From NCBI GenBank assembly GCA_001643675.2, contig LSRY02000027.1, forward strand, positions 934,501 to 998,500: DNA of 64,000 nt, written 5' to 3'. The translations under genes were made by a program, and so were the position numbers. Of this stretch, positions 60,334 through 64,000 are shown piece after piece. Position 1 is the first letter of the stretch; each line of letters starts with the position of its first letter. This stretch comes from Monocercomonoides exilis. Lineage: Eukaryota; Preaxostyla; Oxymonadida; Polymastigidae. The notes below the pieces were generated by a model. The model had not been told where the DNA came from, did not search any database, and worked only from the letters and a program-made list of their open reading frames with translations.

Positions 60334-61023
60334 CACTACAAGTTATCTGTTTTCAAGAATTAAAAAATTCTTCTCGTTCTGTTGTTTGTGCTTCTTTGGA
60401 TTTATTTATATGCAGAATCAATCAAGATTTTAAGTCGAAATGCTTAGGCTGCCAAATTTGATGAACCATAAACAATATTTAACAAATAATTTAAAAAAAT
60501 TTTTTAAATATTTTATTCTCATTTTTCTCCTTCTATTTTTGCAAATGAAAATAATCATTTTTTGCTCATAAGAAATTTATCAAAAGGGCTTTCAATCTCA
60601 GAAAACTTGGCAAACAAGAGCAGTTATTATTTTTTATTTTGTTTTATTTTATTTTGAAGAAAACAAAAAGTTCAACCATTGGATTGAAGTTGCTGATTTC
60701 ACCGTCGCATTTGTCGTCATGCACGAAACAATTGTGTTTGAAAAGTGAAAGGATAAAAGAAAGAAAATTGTTTGAAACGAATTTTGGCAAAACAAAATGA
60801 GGAAAAAATAAAGACAACAATTCATTTTATAATAAAAATGAAATACCTTAAAGTTCATGTGAAAAGAAGCAAGTTGACCCATTATTTGAAATGAATGGAA
60901 ATTATTTGTATGAACTTCTCACATATTTTTGCCACAAGCATCACTCAAGAAGAACCACACACACCTTCTATTCGATTTGTTCCTCTTTCCTTCTTTGTTT
61001 TTCTGTTTTGGATGATTACCACC
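60334..61023. other. AT-rich spacer upstream of paralogue B
   Basis: The promoter region of paralogue B and the 3' flank of the next minus-strand gene. I see no coding or RNA gene. Confidence 0.6.
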
Positions 61024-64000
61024 TCATTCTCTGACTTTTGCTTTTGGCGAGTTCTGGAATAACTCTTCAATCTCTTCTTGCTTCACTTCGCTGATCCTTT
61101 CCTCATCTCCCATCTCGCCATTTTCTCTCTCTTCGTCATCTTCCTCCTCCCTTTCCTCCTCCTTCTCTTTCTCTTTCTGCATCTCGTTTTCTTTCTCCTC
61201 TTCATCCTCCATCAAATCCAGTGCATCTTCAAGAACCGAAAGATCGATGATCAATTTCTTCCTTTTGATCAGCTTCTCTTCAATCTCCTTCAGAACTGCA
61301 TCCACAAATACAATTCTCTGCTTTCTCGTCTTCTTCAGCCACAGCATAAGCAACGAATACACTTCCACTCCGTTCTTCACACACAAATGAATATCTGTCC
61401 CACAAAACAACGAAATCGTAATCGTCTCCACTGTGTCATCTGCCTCTTCATCCTCATCTTTCCCATTGCCTGCTTCTCCATCTCTTCCATGGATCCTCGC
61501 ACTAGTCGCATTTCTTGCTTTATTCCCTTTCTTAGCAGTCCTTCCCGGAGAGCTTTTTCTTCCTTTCTTCTTCTTCTTCAGACCAGATGAAACCAAAGGT
61601 GATTCTGATGCTCTTGGTGTTACAGGAGACGAAGGTGAATTGACTGGATTTGTTGATCTAACAGGTGTAGACAGAGGCTGTCTTGTTGATGAGGGTTTCG
61701 GTTTCGGTGTTGTTGGCGTTGGATAAGATGAATGAGATGCAAATGAAGATGGAGATGCAAATGAAGAAGAAGAAGATGAAGATGATGATGATAGTAAAGA
61801 CGAAGAAGAAGGCGATGCAATTACAGGCTTCCTCTTCTTGGCATTGGGGCTCTGATCAGCAAGCGACGGGATGAAAATCGACTCAAACACCATCTTCTTC
61901 TTGTCTTGTGCTTGTTGGGCAGATGGAGACGAGTTCAGCGACTGGAAGCGGGAAGGTGAAGAACGGATGCGTTTGGAGGGAGAAGCTGAGCGAGAAGGAG
62001 CTGAGGAGGAAGAGGAAGAGGAAGAAGAAGAATATGAGGGAGAATATGAATGGGAAATAGACAAGCGAGATGGAGATGATGGGCGGGAAGGAAAAGGAGT
62101 GGAGGAAGGCGAATGCGAAGGAGAAAGACAAAATGAAGGAGAGGGTGAGTGAGAAGCAGAGGGAGAAACAGGCACAGACGGAGTTGGAGAATGAGTCACC
62201 TTCACACTCTTCACAGACGCTCTTCCTGAGATTGAGGTTCTTGTCTTTGTGGAGCTTTGTGTCTTTGTCGACGAGATGGTCGAATTCAGACTTAATTTTG
62301 AGTTTTTCCTGTCTGTTTTCATCATCGCACTCATTCTCTTCCTCTGCAGCCTCAGCTCTCTTTCTCTCTCTTTGGCCTCTTCTTCGAAGTTGCGAAGGTG
62401 GATTGTCTGGATCAGCGCCCAGGAGATGTACGAAGGTGAGGAAAATGAAGAAGAAGAAGAAGAGGAAGAGGAAGCTGATGATGAAGCTGATGAAGAAGAA
62501 ACTGATGTTGCTGAAGCAGAAAGAATTATTCCTTTTGCATTCAATTCCAGTTTTATGACTCCCCCAAGAATAGCCTTTGAGCAAAGGTTCTGTGCAAAAA
62601 TCGGGAATGAAGAAGGAAGTGCATTAAAAACAGAAGAAGAAGATGAAGAGGAAGAGGAAGAAGAGGAAGAATAAGCCGATTTTGCCATCTTTGCAGCAGA
62701 CTCCATCGCAATAGCCATTCTCTTTGGAAGAACAATCCCTGAAATGACGTTGTCCATCACCCGCTCTATCTTCTCTGCTTTTATTCGGTCTTTTTCCATC
62801 TTTTCTTTCTGCTTTTCGTCGATTTTTTCATTCGCTCCTACAAAACTGGCTGTCGACGAAACAAAAGTCGGAATAGAGGTTTCTTTCTCTTTCTCCTTTT
62901 CTTTCTCCCCTTCTCCTTCTTCCTTCTCCTTCTTCTCTTCATTTTCTCCTTTTCCTTCATCATTTTCTTTCTCTCCATCAGCTTTCACCTTCTGTTCCTC
63001 TTCTCCTTTTTCTCCCTGTTTGTCACCTTCTCCTTGTTTATCACCTTCTCCTTCTTTTTCTTTTTCTTCTTTGATTTCTCCTTCACATTCCTTCATATCA
63101 ATCTCCATCATCTCTCTCTTCTCTCTTTCTCTTTCTTCTCTTTGCCTTCTTCGCTCTTCTCTTCCCACAGACAGCGCAAACAAAATCTGCTCTGCAGTCA
63201 AATTCCTCAGCATTCTTTCATTCATTTCACTTTCTCCTCTTTCTTCTCCTGTCACTTCTTCTCCTTCCTCCCTTCTTCCTTCTCCTCCTCCTTCTTCTTC
63301 TTCATAGTCCTCTCCAAATGGATCAACACACTGGATGATTTCGACGTCGTCACAGAAGAACAAAGCCGGGTGAGCGGTTGCTTGTGACAAAGGAACATCC
63401 AACTGAGCATTTTCAACTTCGAGAATGTCTTTGGTTTCTGTGGAAAGAAGAAAGAAAGATATTGAAGAGAACAGAAGATATTTATATTAGAAAAAAATAA
63501 ATAGCAAGAAGAAGAAGAAAGAAATAATGAAAAGAAGAATGGCGAAAAAAGAATGAATAATTGAATAAAAGGAAAAGAGGGGAAAAGCGGTGAGAGAGAA
63601 AGATAGAAATTAATAAATATGTTTAATGAAAATAAAATGTATATAAATATAAATAAAAATTTGTAAATTAAAAAAAAATTACAAATTATTCATACTGTCC
63701 ATGATTTCTTTAGCTTTTATAATAAATCTCCTATCCAAATCGCTCAACCCTCTTTCCAGCTCACTCACATCCAATCTTTTGAGCTCGTCTTCAATCTCTT
63801 TTCTCCTCCTCCTCCTTCTCTCCCTCTCTTCCTCGTCATCCAACCCTTCCTCACCCCCTTCTCCATTGCCGTTCCCTTCTCCTCCTTCTCCTCTTTTCTT
63901 GTCTCTCAGCATCTTCTTCTTCTTCTTCTTGTTCAGCAGCGCCGACCTCCTCATCGGCGAATTCGGCCTGTTTCTGTTCTTTTCATCAAGCGACCTCAGA
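61024..64000 (-). CDS. Ser/Glu-rich nuclear-type protein of unknown function, 5' partial
   Basis: The last exon 61024-63437 joins in phase 1 to an upstream exon 63696-64000 through a 258-bp intron (donor GTATGA, acceptor TTCCACAG). The upstream exon is open to the window edge, so the N-terminus is missing; about 905 residues are visible. Visible order: a basic N-terminal segment ('SPMRRSALLNKKKKKKMLR'), a charged helix ('DVSELERGLSDLDRRFIIKA'), a short conserved-looking stretch ('AHPALFFCDDVEIIQCVDPF'), Glu/Lys-rich tracts, a Ser/Pro-rich middle, and a C-terminal block with 'ITISLFCGTDIHLCVKNGVE' and a coiled coil. The basic clusters suggest a nuclear protein. I considered condensin/cohesin kleisin-like proteins but the motifs do not support it. 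Confidence 0.78.

Noticed and set aside
63696-64000. Condensin or cohesin kleisin identity for the last gene
   Set aside because: A 'SPMRRSALL'-like start and basic helix recall CAP-H, but the following conserved kleisin motifs are absent.
1-64000. Alternative genetic code with TAA/TAG as glutamine, as in some oxymonads
   Set aside because: TAA ends TECR exactly at the family C-terminus, glutamine is encoded by CAA/CAG throughout, and reading frames do not continue across TAA/TAG.
1-64000. tRNA, rRNA and CRISPR arrays
   Set aside because: I found no cloverleaf with convincing A and B boxes, no rRNA segment and no regularly spaced direct repeats with unique spacers. A small RNA could have been missed without a covariance search.

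Overview
This window reads as nuclear DNA of an amitochondriate protist. The best fit is an oxymonad close to Monocercomonoides exilis. Three things point there: (i) a 438-residue protein whose conserved core I associate from memory with a large M. exilis family; (ii) two very large secreted/membrane proteins with parallel beta-helix (pectin-lyase-fold) modules and a pseudokinase tail of the kind expanded in that organism; (iii) AT-rich spacers, short introns and long Ser and Glu/Lys/Arg tracts. The standard genetic code fits: TAA and TGA end ORFs where the families should end. The assignment rests on recognition, not on a search.

Layout. 1-7949 (+): giant Ser/Glu-rich protein, 5' end outside the window. 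9189-11879 (-): N-lobe-less pseudokinase fused to armadillo repeats (6 exons). 12545-13986 (-): M. exilis-type helical family protein (3 exons). About 14.1-17.6 kb: no intact gene, possible decayed coding fragments and telomere-like motifs. 18.15-19.4 kb: two fold-back elements, one a perfect 193-bp-arm palindrome. 20313-22394 (+): six-exon gene of unknown function. 22630-24984 (+): UBL-UAS-UBX protein of the FAF1/UBXD p97-cofactor family. 26644-27612 (-): Pho80-like cyclin. 28179-29287 (-): very-long-chain enoyl-CoA reductase (TECR/Tsc13). 29367-34297 (+): 5-exon coiled-coil gene with a huge Glu/Arg-rich helix and a three-times-repeated module; it shares a 79-bp divergent promoter region with TECR. 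35006-36385 (-): four-exon gene with an unfamiliar conserved domain. 36646-39018 (+): Ser/Glu-rich unknown. 40775-48877 (+) and 53519-60333 (-): convergent beta-helix/pseudokinase paralogues. 61024-64000 (-): Ser/Glu-rich unknown, 5' end outside the window.

The most striking structure is a giant near-perfect inverted repeat, 47442-51135 against 51251-54954. It makes the membrane anchor, cytoplasmic pseudokinase tail and about 2.3 kb of downstream DNA of the two paralogues essentially identical. Their ectodomains immediately upstream are clearly diverged. The pair therefore behaves like a homogenised signalling tail attached to variable surface heads.

I joined exons by eye; every join keeps frame. 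I infer 24 introns of 44-258 bp, and 22 of the 24 donors are GTNTG (15 are GTTTG). Several genes lie in GC-rich coding patches inside very AT-rich DNA.
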